Notes under the pieces: generated by a model
Seen by the model: only the letters and a program-made list of their open reading frames with translations
Told to the model about the DNA's origin: nothing
Database searches by the model: none
Translations under genes and position numbers: made by a program
NCBI RefSeq assembly: GCF_026151205.1
Contig: NC_087073.1
Coordinates: 64,001 to 128,000 of the forward strand
DNA length: 64,000 nt
Direction of reading: 5' to 3'
From: Bolinopsis microptera
Taxonomy: Eukaryota > Ctenophora > Tentaculata > Lobata > Bolinopsidae
Part shown: piece by piece, positions 1 to 9,271 of the stretch
How positions within the stretch are numbered: the stretch's first letter is position 1
Layout: each line of letters opens with the position of its first letter

Positions 1-1
1 C

Positions 2-142
2 TGTCCAGATAGATCTAGCGAAGAACGAGCAACGAGGAAACATCTGGTTACCGACCTGAAGAAGAAAAGGGCTGAACAGACTCATCTCGACCACTATATC
101 CGGTACGGGAAAGTCTGTAGCCGTGATAAGAAACCACCATGA
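2..142 (+). pseudogene. 3' fragment of a retroelement ORF1-like protein
   Basis: An open frame runs in from the window edge and stops at TGA 140-142. It encodes about 46 residues, rich in Arg, Lys and Glu (for example EERATRKHLV, then LKKKRAEQ), ending with a short RYGKV segment. This 'EERxxxKxLVxxLKxKR ... IRxGK' pattern is one I associate with C-terminal nucleic-acid-binding segments of LINE ORF1-type proteins. No ATG is visible because the frame is cut by the window edge. It could be a host fragment; the family call is an inference. Confidence 0.35.
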
Positions 143-521
143 AGCAACTCATGTCTCTCGGACACTGATCAGTATTTGAATGAGTATTGTGTATCTTAAT
201 AGTTTTCGGACGTTATCTGTATTTGAGAGACAATTTTATAATTTATATACGAGCTATTTCTTGATTGTTTCACACTTCATATTTCATAATTTGTTTCACA
301 CTTCATATTTCATAATTTTATTACTAGGTGGAGGTGACTTTATTGAGACTTTGGGCGGCCATAAACCTCGTGTTTTAAAAGTTGTCCTCTGTACTTGTTT
401 CACTGACCCACGCTTTATAGCATTTATACATTTCGGCCCATTTTATATGTTTGTTCGATTTGCTGTACATTTGTATATTTGCTATTTTGTAAAAGTTTCA
501 AATCAAATCAAAATCAATAAC
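143..521. other. AT-rich spacer with a short tandem duplication
   Basis: No supportable gene. A 26-bp unit beginning TGTTTCACACTTCATATTTC occurs twice in tandem (about 266-317). An open frame beginning at 180 runs from here into the LTR at 527 and has no recognisable content. Confidence 0.6.
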
Positions 522-526
522 ATCAG

Positions 527-726
527 TGTGAATTGCTATATATTTGGTTTATATATTTATGATAGACGATATAATATATATATTATATCGTCTATATATA
601 CAATTAGTATATATACTAATTGTGTTCTATTTCAGAATGTGCCACAAACATGTTGTCAGTGGGGTTTGATAATTACTTGTAACAACTGGTGTGTTTCATT
701 GCATAGTGATCCATTTAAAGTTAACA
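527..726 (+). repeat. 5' LTR of the Copia-like element
   Basis: 200 bp, TG...CA ends. It matches the 3' LTR except for about 35 extra bases near 560-615 that form an AT-rich palindrome (GATATAATATATATATTATATC region), and one G/A versus C/T type substitution near 655. The close match implies recent insertion or gene conversion. Confidence 0.9.
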
Positions 727-728
727 AG

Positions 729-745
729 TGGTAGCAGAGAAGGAC
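729..745 (+). promoter_or_regulatory. Primer binding site, initiator tRNA-Met type
   Basis: TGGTAGCAGAG starts two bases after the 5' LTR. It is complementary to the 3' end of eukaryotic initiator tRNA-Met including CCA (…CTCTGCTACCA). Complementarity weakens after 11 bases. Confidence 0.75.
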
Positions 746-748
746 GCA

Positions 749-1985
749 ATGGCACCCCCAGAGACAGTTAGAGTAACTAGTAATTACAAAGCCCCACCTA
801 CAGTGAGGATCAGGACTACTGCAATTGGAAGTTAGACCTGCAGCTGTGGCAAGAGTTTACGGGTTTAGAGAAAAAGAGAATAGGAACTGCGTTGCTCTTA
901 GAATTGAAACAAGGGAAGATAAAGGATACAGTACGATCATTGGGGAAAGATGTCCTAATTGCAGAGGATGCAATAGCGAAGATTTTAAGTCATCTTGACA
1001 AAATCTATTTAGAGGACTCAGCTCAAACCTGTTACCGAGTTTACGGTAAGTTTGAAAAATATGTGAGACCAGAAGGGTTGTCTCTACAGAGTTACATATC
1101 TCCCAGGTCAATATCATTACATATTTCGCATATTAATATACGACATATTTCGAAGGAAAACCACGAAATAACAAAATTATTGTTAAATTTTGTTACAAAT
1201 TAATTTAATTTCAGAAATAGTTGATTACAGAATTCCTTTCAAAAAAATTTTTCGAAAAAATTTCTTGAAAAAATTTTGCGAATATTTTGATATTTTCATG
1301 ACATCCGAAATCATGACATCCGAAATCTTGACATCATGTCATGATTTACAAATATCTGAGAAAGTTCACGCATATTTTTACCTGTATTTTACAGGCAAAA
1401 CTTGACATGAAAAACGTCCCCGCATATTTGATAAGATGAGCGCATATTTGACATGGATCTAAATATCTGACGGGGGATATCATATAAAAAATATCCTTGT
1501 GTTTGAAAAATTATATCAAAAAAGTTAAGAATTTTTTAATAAATTTTTCTAGGACTCGCCTGTAGCAGGCTTTGTCCCCCTGGATCGGGCTCTGCCAATT
1601 TGGATCATTGTGGGGCCTAAAAATGCCCCATCGGGTGATAAAAACCATGACATATTTCACCCAGATATAATAATATACGACATATTTTTAATGATATTGA
1701 CCTGGGACATATCTGAGTTTGAGAAGTTGCTAGCGGATCTCAGGAGACACAAAATCACTCTTCCTGAAGCAGTTCTGGCCTACAGATTCCTTAACAGCGC
1801 TAACCTTCCGTCAGAAAAATATGATCTCGCTTTGGCAACTGTAAAGGATCTTACTTATAAAGATATGTGTGAAACGATCGGGAAAATCTTCTCCATCCAA
1901 TCGAACCTTTCCACACCGCCTGCGTCAATATCAGTGGAAACATGTGAGTTGATCCAAGCTCAGCTGAGTGAGATCATGTTATCTG
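749..1985 (+). pseudogene. Copia-type gag remnant, frameshifted and split by a TIR element
   Basis: The ATG at 749 follows the primer site but its frame stops near 834; the recognisable gag sequence is in another frame, so at least one frameshift is present. From about 800 to 1101 the frame encodes WKLDLQLWQEFTGLEKKR and then LDKIYLEDSAQTCY, the pattern of the Copia gag N-terminal domain. It is interrupted at 1102-1706 by a TIR element. Removing that element and one copy of its 8-bp duplication brings the frame back in register, and gag continues as EFEKLLADLRRHKITLPEAV. It decays by about 1950, where a large internal deletion has removed protease, integrase and RT. Confidence 0.75.
1094..1714. 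mobile_element. 605-bp non-autonomous TIR element, 8-bp TSD
   Basis: Terminal inverted repeats start CCCAGGTCAATATCATTA (from 1102) and end with its reverse complement (to 1706), with a further internal match around ATATACGACATAT on both sides. The flanking 8-bp duplication is ACATATCT (1094-1101 and 1707-1714). The interior is AT-rich, with the direct repeat GACATCCGAAATC near 1300-1335 and no transposase. An 8-bp duplication fits hAT or P-type families; the TIR is not one I recognise. It sits inside the Copia gag. Confidence 0.85.
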
Positions 1986-2200
1986 GAAAACTTGATGTCA
2001 TTGTTATGACTGATTGCAAGTCTCTACATGATGCTATCCAAACCTCGAAAAATGTTGATGACAAGGGATTGAGGATACCAATAGCTTGCTGAGACAGCAA
2101 GTGAACAATAGTGAAATGACAGTTCGTTGGATTTCAACAAAGAAACAGCTTGCGGATTCTTTGACTAAAGCTGGAGCTTTCAACACTACTATATAACAAA
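1986..2200 (+). pseudogene. Copia-type RNase H C-terminal remnant
   Basis: The segment starting VMTDCKSLHDAIQ (about 2005) matches the Copia RNase H core, where the Asp of 'TDCKSLxDA' is catalytic. It continues after a one-base frameshift near 2088 with VRWISTKKQLADSLTKAG, the typical C-terminal end of Copia pol. Gag is joined almost directly to this piece, showing a deletion of about 3 kb relative to a full element. From 2200 to about 2521 I see only noncoding 3' sequence of the same element. Confidence 0.7.
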
Positions 2201-2799
2201 TAATTTGAGGATGTCCAATATGTCCATGGCTTGCTAAAGTCAACTGCATCGGGGGTACTATGATGGTCCAGGGGGTGCTGAAACAGAAGACTGGCACTCT
2301 TAACCTGTTAAGAAGTTAAGTAGTTGTAGTGAATAATGTTTCTGTTTGGCAATGTATAACTCCATTCACACCACAATCCACAATTGGACAATTGGACAAC
2401 CCTGATTAATGTGTAGATAGTGTTGAAAGAATTTTAAACTTAAAACTTGAACATCACTTCTGATAACTTTTGGGGCTGTGCTCCAAGAACAGGCTGACAT
2501 ATATGGCTTATGGATTATATATATTAGGTATTCTGATTAAATGATAGGGCTTGCCAGTCCAACCACCTCATATTTTTCATACTCACCCACTCTCTTGTCC
2601 CATGTGTCGTAGTCCGTCAGTCTGTTCAATTTTTCAATCAATCTTTTGAATCATTTTGACTAATCCAGTTTACACTTTCATTGTTTTCCACAACAGAACA
2701 TTTAAAACTGCTTTCTGCTCTTCCTTCTTTTCAGTGAGTGTGCTAGTTGGACGTGAAGGTGCCCCCTGGTCTGCCTGGTACCCCCATTGCCTCTTCACC

Positions 2800-4770
2800 A
2801 TGATGGAAACCCCCACTCACCCAGAAAATGGTGAGACTCTTCAACCTGTTCCGGACCAGACTTCTTCTACCACGGTTCCGGACCAGACTACATCCAACAC
2901 TCCTACCGTCATTGGAGATATTGACGAAGTACTGAAGGACGTTGAAAAAATAATTCTTTCAGAATACCACGAATCAGAAGAACATAAAAATTGTAGTAGC
3001 CTTCTAAGTTTCTTCTCAAATGGGTCTGCCCCCCTCGACAACTTTCTGTTGACCCATTCGCAGAGCCTACGCTCAGAGATAGACATAATCAAGCTAAACA
3101 TTTGTAGCATTCTCAAAATTGATATCAACAAATTTGCAATCATTACACCATCCATGGTTAAGGGTTGTTCTTCTCTTAACAAAATCACCCTTGCAGAGGG
3201 TCTCCTATCCTTGCTTGGGCTTGCTGAAAATGTTTGTGCTGTAGTGAGTGGCAAGAAATGTGACGATGCTAAGTCCCCTTCCTACTTGTCAGCTCCCTCC
3301 AGCATTCTAATGGGTCATACTACTTCAGACGAAAGCTCCATACACAAGTCCTTAGAAGCCATTCAGACGTCCATTAAAAACTTGAAAGACAATGATAGCC
3401 ATCTTAGGACTCTTGACTCCATCAACACAAAGCTCGCTGAACTAAAACTAGACATCAACTGTTTTAAAAACAGTAGATCATCAAATGTGTCCACTCCTGA
3501 CCTTCCCATGCCACCTTTTAACATAGGGTCACCAGCAGCATCTGAGACAGTCAATGAACAGCTCCTTCTGGATGCGCAGAAGCATGCAAGTGCAGAGGAT
3601 TCCAAGTCCAAGCACATTGTGTCGTATGTCCCGGACTTCATAGACACAGACTTAAACACTAAGCTGCTGGTTTTCCTTAATCAACAGAAGGAAGCCTTTG
3701 ATGGCAACCCAGAGAATGGCCATGACGTTCTGAGCTTTGGCGAACCGTACGACTACCCTGGAGCTAAAGCTGCAAAGCCCAAATCAACAGAACTCCCTGA
3801 GGTTCTTGCTGAGCTAGCCTCTAAAATAAAAGATCAGCACCCAGGATCAGTGACTAACCAGTGCCTGATAAACCGATACACCGACGAGAACAGCTTCCTT
3901 CCTAAGCACTCTGATAACGAACAGTCACTGGTCCATGATAGTTCCATCTTTACAGTATCCTTAGGAGGAGAATGCTCTGTCAAGTTCACAAAAAAAAGTG
4001 ATCTTGAAGGGGAGATTGTAGAGACAGTAGAGGGATGCAGTCTCTATGTTATGAGCAAACAGTCTCAGTTTCACTGGGACCACAGAATTGATAAAAGCAC
4101 GGAAAAGAGACACCTACGATATAGTATCACCTTCCGATACATAAGCAGTAGCACCAATGCGACACTGATTATTGGTGACTCCAATACCCGGTACCTCCGA
4201 TTTGGGTCGGGAAAAGGAACATTTGGACACCGCCTGCCTGGAAGAAGAATAGAATGCTTCACCATAGATAAGCTAGATCCTACCCTTTGTGTAGGTTATA
4301 AAAACATTATAGTTCATTGTGGAGTAAACAACATCAAGAATGATGGGGGGAATGTTAAATATTGGGCAAATGAGCTGAACAAAAAGCTCAAGACTATAAG
4401 TGAATTGTGCCCTTACGCTAAAATAATTGTTTCACCTATACTGCCAACTAGGTCCTCCTTGCTGAACGAAAGGGCTATGGAGTTTAACAGGTTTTTATTT
4501 GGATACTGTGATACCAATTCTAGAATAGGTACATTAGATTTTAATAGCTTTGTTGACGAAGATGGTCTGCTGAATCAGCAGTTTTGTAGATATAAGAAGC
4601 CGGATGACCCAATTCACCTTGGATCAAACGGTATATTCAAACTCTCCCGGGCTTTTGCTCACAAGATATTTGGTAGCCCTGTTGACGGGAGATCATTCAG
4701 TGATGTTGTTAATGCCAAAGCTAGAGGCAGATTTTCCCCACGCCCACGTAGATCTATATTTCAGTCATGA
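2800..4770 (+). CDS. LINE ORF1: AlkB-like 2OG-Fe(II) dioxygenase fused to SGNH hydrolase
   Basis: 656 residues from tandem ATGs (2800, 2803; context CACCATGATGG). The open frame extends upstream to 2656 without another ATG. Residues 1-260 are Ser/Thr-rich with helical stretches and no family I recognise. Residues about 270-450 look like an AlkB-type dioxygenase: NQCLINRYTD, then HSD (His370, Asp372, iron ligands), VSLGGECSVKF, then WDHRI (His428, third ligand) and RYSITFR (Arg440/446, 2-oxoglutarate site). Residues about 455-625 look like an SGNH/GDSL hydrolase: GDSN (459-462), GVNN (508-511) and the Asp603-His606 pair in DPIHLG. The C-terminus is basic (RGRFSPRPRRS). Esterase domains are known in CR1-type ORF1. 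The AlkB-like part suggests removal of alkyl groups from element RNA or DNA, which is an inference. ORF1 overlaps ORF2 by four bases. Confidence 0.82.
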   Translation: MMETPTHPENGETLQPVPDQTSSTTVPDQTTSNTPTVIGDIDEVLKDVEKIILSEYHESEEHKNCSSLLSFFSNGSAPLDNFLLTHSQSLRSEIDIIKLNICSILKIDINKFAIITPSMVKGCSSLNKITLAEGLLSLLGLAENVCAVVSGKKCDDAKSPSYLSAPSSILMGHTTSDESSIHKSLEAIQTSIKNLKDNDSHLRTLDSINTKLAELKLDINCFKNSRSSNVSTPDLPMPPFNIGSPAASETVNEQLLLDAQKHASAEDSKSKHIVSYVPDFIDTDLNTKLLVFLNQQKEAFDGNPENGHDVLSFGEPYDYPGAKAAKPKSTELPEVLAELASKIKDQHPGSVTNQCLINRYTDENSFLPKHSDNEQSLVHDSSIFTVSLGGECSVKFTKKSDLEGEIVETVEGCSLYVMSKQSQFHWDHRIDKSTEKRHLRYSITFRYISSSTNATLIIGDSNTRYLRFGSGKGTFGHRLPGRRIECFTIDKLDPTLCVGYKNIIVHCGVNNIKNDGGNVKYWANELNKKLKTISELCPYAKIIVSPILPTRSSLLNERAMEFNRFLFGYCDTNSRIGTLDFNSFVDEDGLLNQQFCRYKKPDDPIHLGSNGIFKLSRAFAHKIFGSPVDGRSFSDVVNAKARGRFSPRPRRSIFQS

Positions 4771-7700
4771 TAGTTAAATTGATATGCGAAATTTGCTGCT
4801 GCTGCAATAAACCTGTACGAGCTGGACACCCTTTCATAATTTGTCAGATGTGTGACAAAATAATGCACAAAAAATGCAAAACTAATGACAACATAGTCAA
4901 ATTTCGAGATGAAATATACTGCAAAGTCTGTATTGAAGCCAACGATATTATTCGATACAACCCTTTCTACCAAGCTCCCCACTTTGCTAACAACGGCCTT
5001 ATTGATGATGAGCCAGTTAATTATATTGAATCTATCTACAACAGCTCAAAAATTCTTGAAAACTGCAAAACATTCTCCATAACAGAGTTGAATGCCACCA
5101 CCCTGCCTGGAAATTCAGTCGAATATATGTCCACTTTATTCTTCAACATTGATGGGAATGCAACAAACTTTGACAACTTTGCAGTTGAGCAGTCTAGTAT
5201 AAACCACAAGTTTTCTGTTATTGGTCTTGCAGAAACAAACACTGATGCTGACAATGGAACATTATATCAGCTCAGTGGATACTCCTCGTGTTACCAATCC
5301 CGTTATTTCTGTCAAGACAAAAACCAGTTCAAGGCTAAAGGATCAGGAGTTTGTCTTTACCTGAAAAACTCTCTAAACTTTAATAAGATTACTGGATTAT
5401 CTCTCTGTAATGAGCACATAGAATCACTGTTTGTATCTATCACCAGTATGAAAGACCCAACCGTTGTAGGGGTTATCTACCGTCCTCCAAACGCATCACT
5501 TGAACTGTTTATCGAAGCATATGAACGTATTCTCTCTAAACTGAATGGCAAGAAGGTATATATCCTTGGGGATTTCAATGTTAACATTTTAAACCACCCA
5601 TCTTCATCAGAGGACAAATTCCAAGAAATAATATTTAACAATGGCTTTATACCAACCATATCAGTGCCAACTCACCATATGCCTGGTTGTTCCAGGACTT
5701 GTATTGACAATATCCACACCAATGTATTAGACCAATCCCTTATCTCTGGTGTCATATCTGACAAGATCTCCCATCACCACCCTATATTCACTTTTGTTAA
5801 GCTTTCTCCCGACTCTGTGTCACTATCTGATTCACCAGACAAAATTACCATACACTACGACTATAGTAATGCTAACCTAGAGAAGCTCTGTCTTGAAATA
5901 GAAAACGATTTAGATAGGTTCCACTACAGTTGTGACACATTTGACTCTTTTATGCAGCTATTTCAAGAAAAAATAGACTTGTCTTGCAAACTTCTAACTC
6001 CAAGAACCACTAAACGTAATAGCATAACCAACCCTTGGATTACCCAGGGCCTAATTAATTCCATCGAGAAGAAAGCTAGATTGTATTTCGAATGGAAAAA
6101 GACTTGTACATTAAAATTACCTGACGGGGATCCGAATAAGCACATTTGCTACAAGGAATTCGACAAGTTTCTCAAAAGCTCAATAAATATGGCAAAGGCT
6201 ATGTGCTACACTAGAAAATTCGAAAAGTACAGCATGAACTCGAAAAAGACGTGGGAAGTTATTAATGAACTCCGTGGTAAAACTATGTCTCGATGTAAGG
6301 ACGATTTTGTCATAAACGGTCAGAGAGTTACCTGCAGACGAATAATTGCTAACAAATTTTGTGAATATTTTACATCTCTTGCAAGTAATCTCAATAAAAA
6401 TGTACTGACAAACAATAGTATTTCTCTGGAACCAATAGAATCATTTGCTCAGTTCATGTCAAATTCAGTATCTGACTCCATTTATCTGGAAGAAACTAAT
6501 AAAGACGAGATCATCGAGGTGATCAAAGATTTTCAAAATGGCAAGGCGAGTGACATACCAATAATTGTTGTAAAGAAATCATCAAAGCTCATAGCTGGTA
6601 CCTTGGCCAGGCTTTACAACACATGTATACAAAGTGGTACATTCCCGAGTATTTTTAAAACTGGTAAAGTTATTCCTATTTACAAGAAAGACAATAAGGA
6701 ATGTATTGAAAACTATCGGCCTGTATCAATATTACCTTTATTTGGAAAAATTTTCGAGAAGATCATTTACAAACGGCTCTATAATTTCTTCACATCTAAA
6801 GGTGTACTGACAGACTCACAGTTTGGATTTAGAAAAGGTCATTCCACCACTCATGCTCTACACAAATCTATAGACTCCGTTACAAAGACTCTAGCTGGCA
6901 ATAAACATGTCTTAGGAATATTCATTGACTTAAGCAAAGCCTTCGACACCCTTGACCACAACATTCTTCTAAGCAAATTAAACTCCTATGGTATTAGGGG
7001 CACAGCACTTACCTTACTTAAAAGCTATTTGACTAACAGAAAGCAGTATGTTATGTATAACGATGTACCATCAGAAACATTGGATGTGAAATTTGGGGTA
7101 CCACAGGGGTCAATTCTAGGGCCGTTACTCTTCCTACTGTATATGAACGATATAGTGAACTGTTTTTCTGACAGTGAGGTGAAATTTGTACTTTATGCTG
7201 ATGACACTAATATCTTTATATCAGGACCATCTAGAGAAGCACCATACAAAAAAGCAAACTTAGTTCTTAAACATGTGTCGATTTTCATGAAATGTAATCT
7301 ACTCCATATCAATATGTCTAAATGTTGCTACATCCATTTTAAACCTGCCTCTGAATATGATGAGACCTGTGCAAGGACCAGACCATTTGCTAACCTGCTA
7401 GATGAGTCTAGGTCAATATTCATCGATGGTAAGGTTATTACTAAAGTCAAGGATACCAAATTCCTAGGTATTGTTATAGATAGTAAGTTAAACTGGGCTG
7501 CCCATATGCACTACATTCGTAAAAAACTTCGGTCCATGACTGGTGCAATCTGTAGAATTCGACACTCGATACCTGGTGAACTATATTTGAAAATATATAA
7601 TGCTCTCTTTGAATCACATCTCAGTTATGGTATAAGTGTTTGGGGCGTTGTCCTTAAAGAACGATCAAATGACAGTCTTTTTATCACACAGAAGCACTGT

Positions 7701-8171
7701 GTAAGGATCCTTTTTGGTGATCTCGACTCATATTTAGATAAACAATCAACATGTGCACGTACTAGACCGTATGGTATGCAAAAATTAGACCATAAACACT
7801 TTGAAAAGGAGCATACAAAACCCATTTTTAATAGACTAAAAATTCTAACGGCTCAAAACTTGTACAAATATCACTGCATTTTAGAATTCTCTAAGATTAT
7901 CAAGTACCACTGCCCCTACTCCCTTTATGAGGCCATCAACATTTCAAACCGTGCAACGAGTCTAACTGTTATTCTTCTAAATAAATCAAATACCTTTTTG
8001 TTTAATGCAGCCAAGCTTTGGAACACAGTTCATAAAAAAATTTTAACTTCAAGCAATTGCCTAGAAACTTCCATTAACTTGATAAAATTGAGAACCAAAG
8101 CTCTATTAGCACAATCACAGGCAGCTGACATAAAAGATACCTGGACTCCAACCAATTTTAAATTGCAGTAA
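4767..8171 (+). CDS. LINE ORF2: PHD-like zinc finger, endonuclease, reverse transcriptase
   Basis: 1134 residues. The start ATG 4767-4769 overlaps the ORF1 stop (ATGA), so translation may be coupled. Residues 7-56 hold a Cys/His array (CxxC…CxxC…HKKC…CKVC) like a PHD finger. Residues about 105-365 are an APE-like endonuclease: GLAETNTD near 150-157 (Glu), GDFNVN near 268 (Asp/Asn) and SHHHPI near 335 (terminal His). Residues about 600-900 are the reverse transcriptase: NYRPVSILP, GFRKGHSTTHAL, IDLSKAFDTLDH (catalytic Asp), GVPQGSILGPLLFLLYMNDI, and YADD near 811. A thumb and C-terminal region follow, with no RNase H. The frame is intact. ORF2 makes the nick and cDNA for target-primed reverse transcription. 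Confidence 0.92.
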   Translation: MIVKLICEICCCCNKPVRAGHPFIICQMCDKIMHKKCKTNDNIVKFRDEIYCKVCIEANDIIRYNPFYQAPHFANNGLIDDEPVNYIESIYNSSKILENCKTFSITELNATTLPGNSVEYMSTLFFNIDGNATNFDNFAVEQSSINHKFSVIGLAETNTDADNGTLYQLSGYSSCYQSRYFCQDKNQFKAKGSGVCLYLKNSLNFNKITGLSLCNEHIESLFVSITSMKDPTVVGVIYRPPNASLELFIEAYERILSKLNGKKVYILGDFNVNILNHPSSSEDKFQEIIFNNGFIPTISVPTHHMPGCSRTCIDNIHTNVLDQSLISGVISDKISHHHPIFTFVKLSPDSVSLSDSPDKITIHYDYSNANLEKLCLEIENDLDRFHYSCDTFDSFMQLFQEKIDLSCKLLTPRTTKRNSITNPWITQGLINSIEKKARLYFEWKKTCTLKLPDGDPNKHICYKEFDKFLKSSINMAKAMCYTRKFEKYSMNSKKTWEVINELRGKTMSRCKDDFVINGQRVTCRRIIANKFCEYFTSLASNLNKNVLTNNSISLEPIESFAQFMSNSVSDSIYLEETNKDEIIEVIKDFQNGKASDIPIIVVKKSSKLIAGTLARLYNTCIQSGTFPSIFKTGKVIPIYKKDNKECIENYRPVSILPLFGKIFEKIIYKRLYNFFTSKGVLTDSQFGFRKGHSTTHALHKSIDSVTKTLAGNKHVLGIFIDLSKAFDTLDHNILLSKLNSYGIRGTALTLLKSYLTNRKQYVMYNDVPSETLDVKFGVPQGSILGPLLFLLYMNDIVNCFSDSEVKFVLYADDTNIFISGPSREAPYKKANLVLKHVSIFMKCNLLHINMSKCCYIHFKPASEYDETCARTRPFANLLDESRSIFIDGKVITKVKDTKFLGIVIDSKLNWAAHMHYIRKKLRSMTGAICRIRHSIPGELYLKIYNALFESHLSYGISVWGVVLKERSNDSLFITQKHCVRILFGDLDSYLDKQSTCARTRPYGMQKLDHKHFEKEHTKPIFNRLKILTAQNLYKYHCILEFSKIIKYHCPYSLYEAINISNRATSLTVILLNKSNTFLFNAAKLWNTVHKKILTSSNCLETSINLIKLRTKALLAQSQAADIKDTWTPTNFKLQ

Positions 8172-8609
8172 TTAAATTGCACATGCATGGCAGCAGCACA
8201 CACCTAATATTACTATCATGATTGAACTATAAGCTGATAAGCTTTCAGATCCATTTTTAACCACCTGATGTAATGTTTTTAATAATTAAATATTTTATTT
8301 TACAAATTTATATCAGATCGAACCTATATTTGATAATCGAACCTATATTCGATAATCAAACCTGTATTCGATAGTTAAATTTATGCGATAAATTGATATT
8401 GATATTATTATTGTTGAATGAAGTTAACTCCTGAGATAAATTTTATTAATTTTTAACAAAGGGACTTGGAGTATAAACGACCAAGTTCGCATAAATGCCT
8501 ACCCAACCAAGAATTTAGGAGGCAAGGGTGGGTGCGTAAACTTTACGGTCTGCACTCTCCGATCCTGTATCACCCTGGATTCTCTTTGACGTATTTTTGT
8601 ATTAGGTAT

Positions 8610-9101
8610 ATACCTTCTATCCATTCTCTTGCTACTCCAAGTCCCCTAAGATATCTGGTAAAAAGGTCCTGCTAGTTATATATATAAAATATATTTATGT
8701 TTGCTTTAATTGATACTAAATAAAATTGTTGTTTTCTTGAAAAATTGTTGTTTTCTTGAACTTCACTGCTACGGGAGGTATTGTCGTCAGGAGAATTTGA
8801 CAATGAACTGTTTAGAATTGTATTCCAATAATAAACATTGTATTCAAAGTTTTTAATATTGTGTGTGAAGGATTTTAACAATCTTAATAATTTGAAACTT
8901 AAAGAAGTTAAAAGTGTGAATATATTGGTATTTGTGATTTATATAATGTGTTCGTTTAAAAAGATTTTATATTACATGTTGTGCATGTATCCACGAAGAG
9001 GGAAGTTATATTTAGAAAGATTATAGTCTTTCTTGTGACACCTTTATTTTATAGTTAATATTTTAAATCTTTCAAAGCCTTTTTAAGAAAGAACGGGAGA
9101 T
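8610..9101 (+). other. 3' internal remnant of the Copia-like element with polypurine tract
   Basis: This resumes the host retroelement after the LINE. It is AT-rich without coding sequence. The 18-bp unit AAATTGTTGTTTTCTTGA occurs twice in tandem near 8723-8760. A purine run (AAGAAAGAACGGGAGA, about 9085-9100) abuts the 3' LTR and is the expected plus-strand primer. Confidence 0.65.
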
Positions 9102-9266
9102 TGTGAATTGCTATATATTTGGTTTATATATTTATGATAGACGATATAATATATACTAATTGTGTTCTATTTCAGAATGTGCCACAAACATGTTGTCTGT
9201 GGGGTTTGATAATTACTTGTAACAACTGGTGTGTTTCATTGCATAGTGATCCATTTAAAGTTAACA
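9102..9266 (+). repeat. 3' LTR of the Copia-like element
   Basis: 165 bp, TGTGAATTGC…GTTAACA, followed directly by ATCAG, the second copy of the target duplication. It lacks the palindromic stretch present in the 5' LTR. Confidence 0.9.
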
Positions 9267-9271
9267 ATCAG

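Larger units (their letters stand above)
2522..8609 (+). mobile_element. Apparently intact two-ORF LINE (CR1/L2-like group)
   Basis: A 10-bp direct repeat TATTAGGTAT flanks the element (2522-2531 and 8600-8609) and is the best candidate target duplication, giving an element of about 6.07 kb. It has a 5' UTR (about 2532-2799), ORF1 (2800-4770), ORF2 (4767-8171) and a 3' UTR of about 430 bp without a long poly(A). The 3' UTR contains three degenerate copies of a TCGAACCTATATTTGATAA-like unit (8316-8375), a potential stem pairing CCTACCC with GGGTGGG near 8500-8532, and no simple-repeat tail. Both ORFs are uninterrupted, so it is potentially active. Clade assignment is by domain order only. Confidence 0.75.
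522..9271 (+). mobile_element. Copia-like LTR retrotransposon, gutted, with two nested insertions
   Basis: Two near-identical direct repeats (527-726 and 9102-9266) both start TGTGAATTGC and end GTTAACA. They are flanked by the 5-bp target duplication ATCAG (522-526 and 9267-9271). A primer binding site follows the left LTR and a purine-rich tract precedes the right one, so polarity is forward. Inside are a gag remnant, a short RNase H remnant, and no protease, integrase or reverse transcriptase, so it cannot move by itself. Most of its length is other elements: a 605-bp TIR element in gag and a 6-kb LINE. The gag and RNase H residues resemble Ty1/copia rather than gypsy elements; that is family knowledge, not a search result. 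Confidence 0.9.

Noticed and set aside
180-734. Forward open frame of 184 residues
   Set aside because: It spans spacer and the whole 5' LTR and ends at the primer binding site; no domain.
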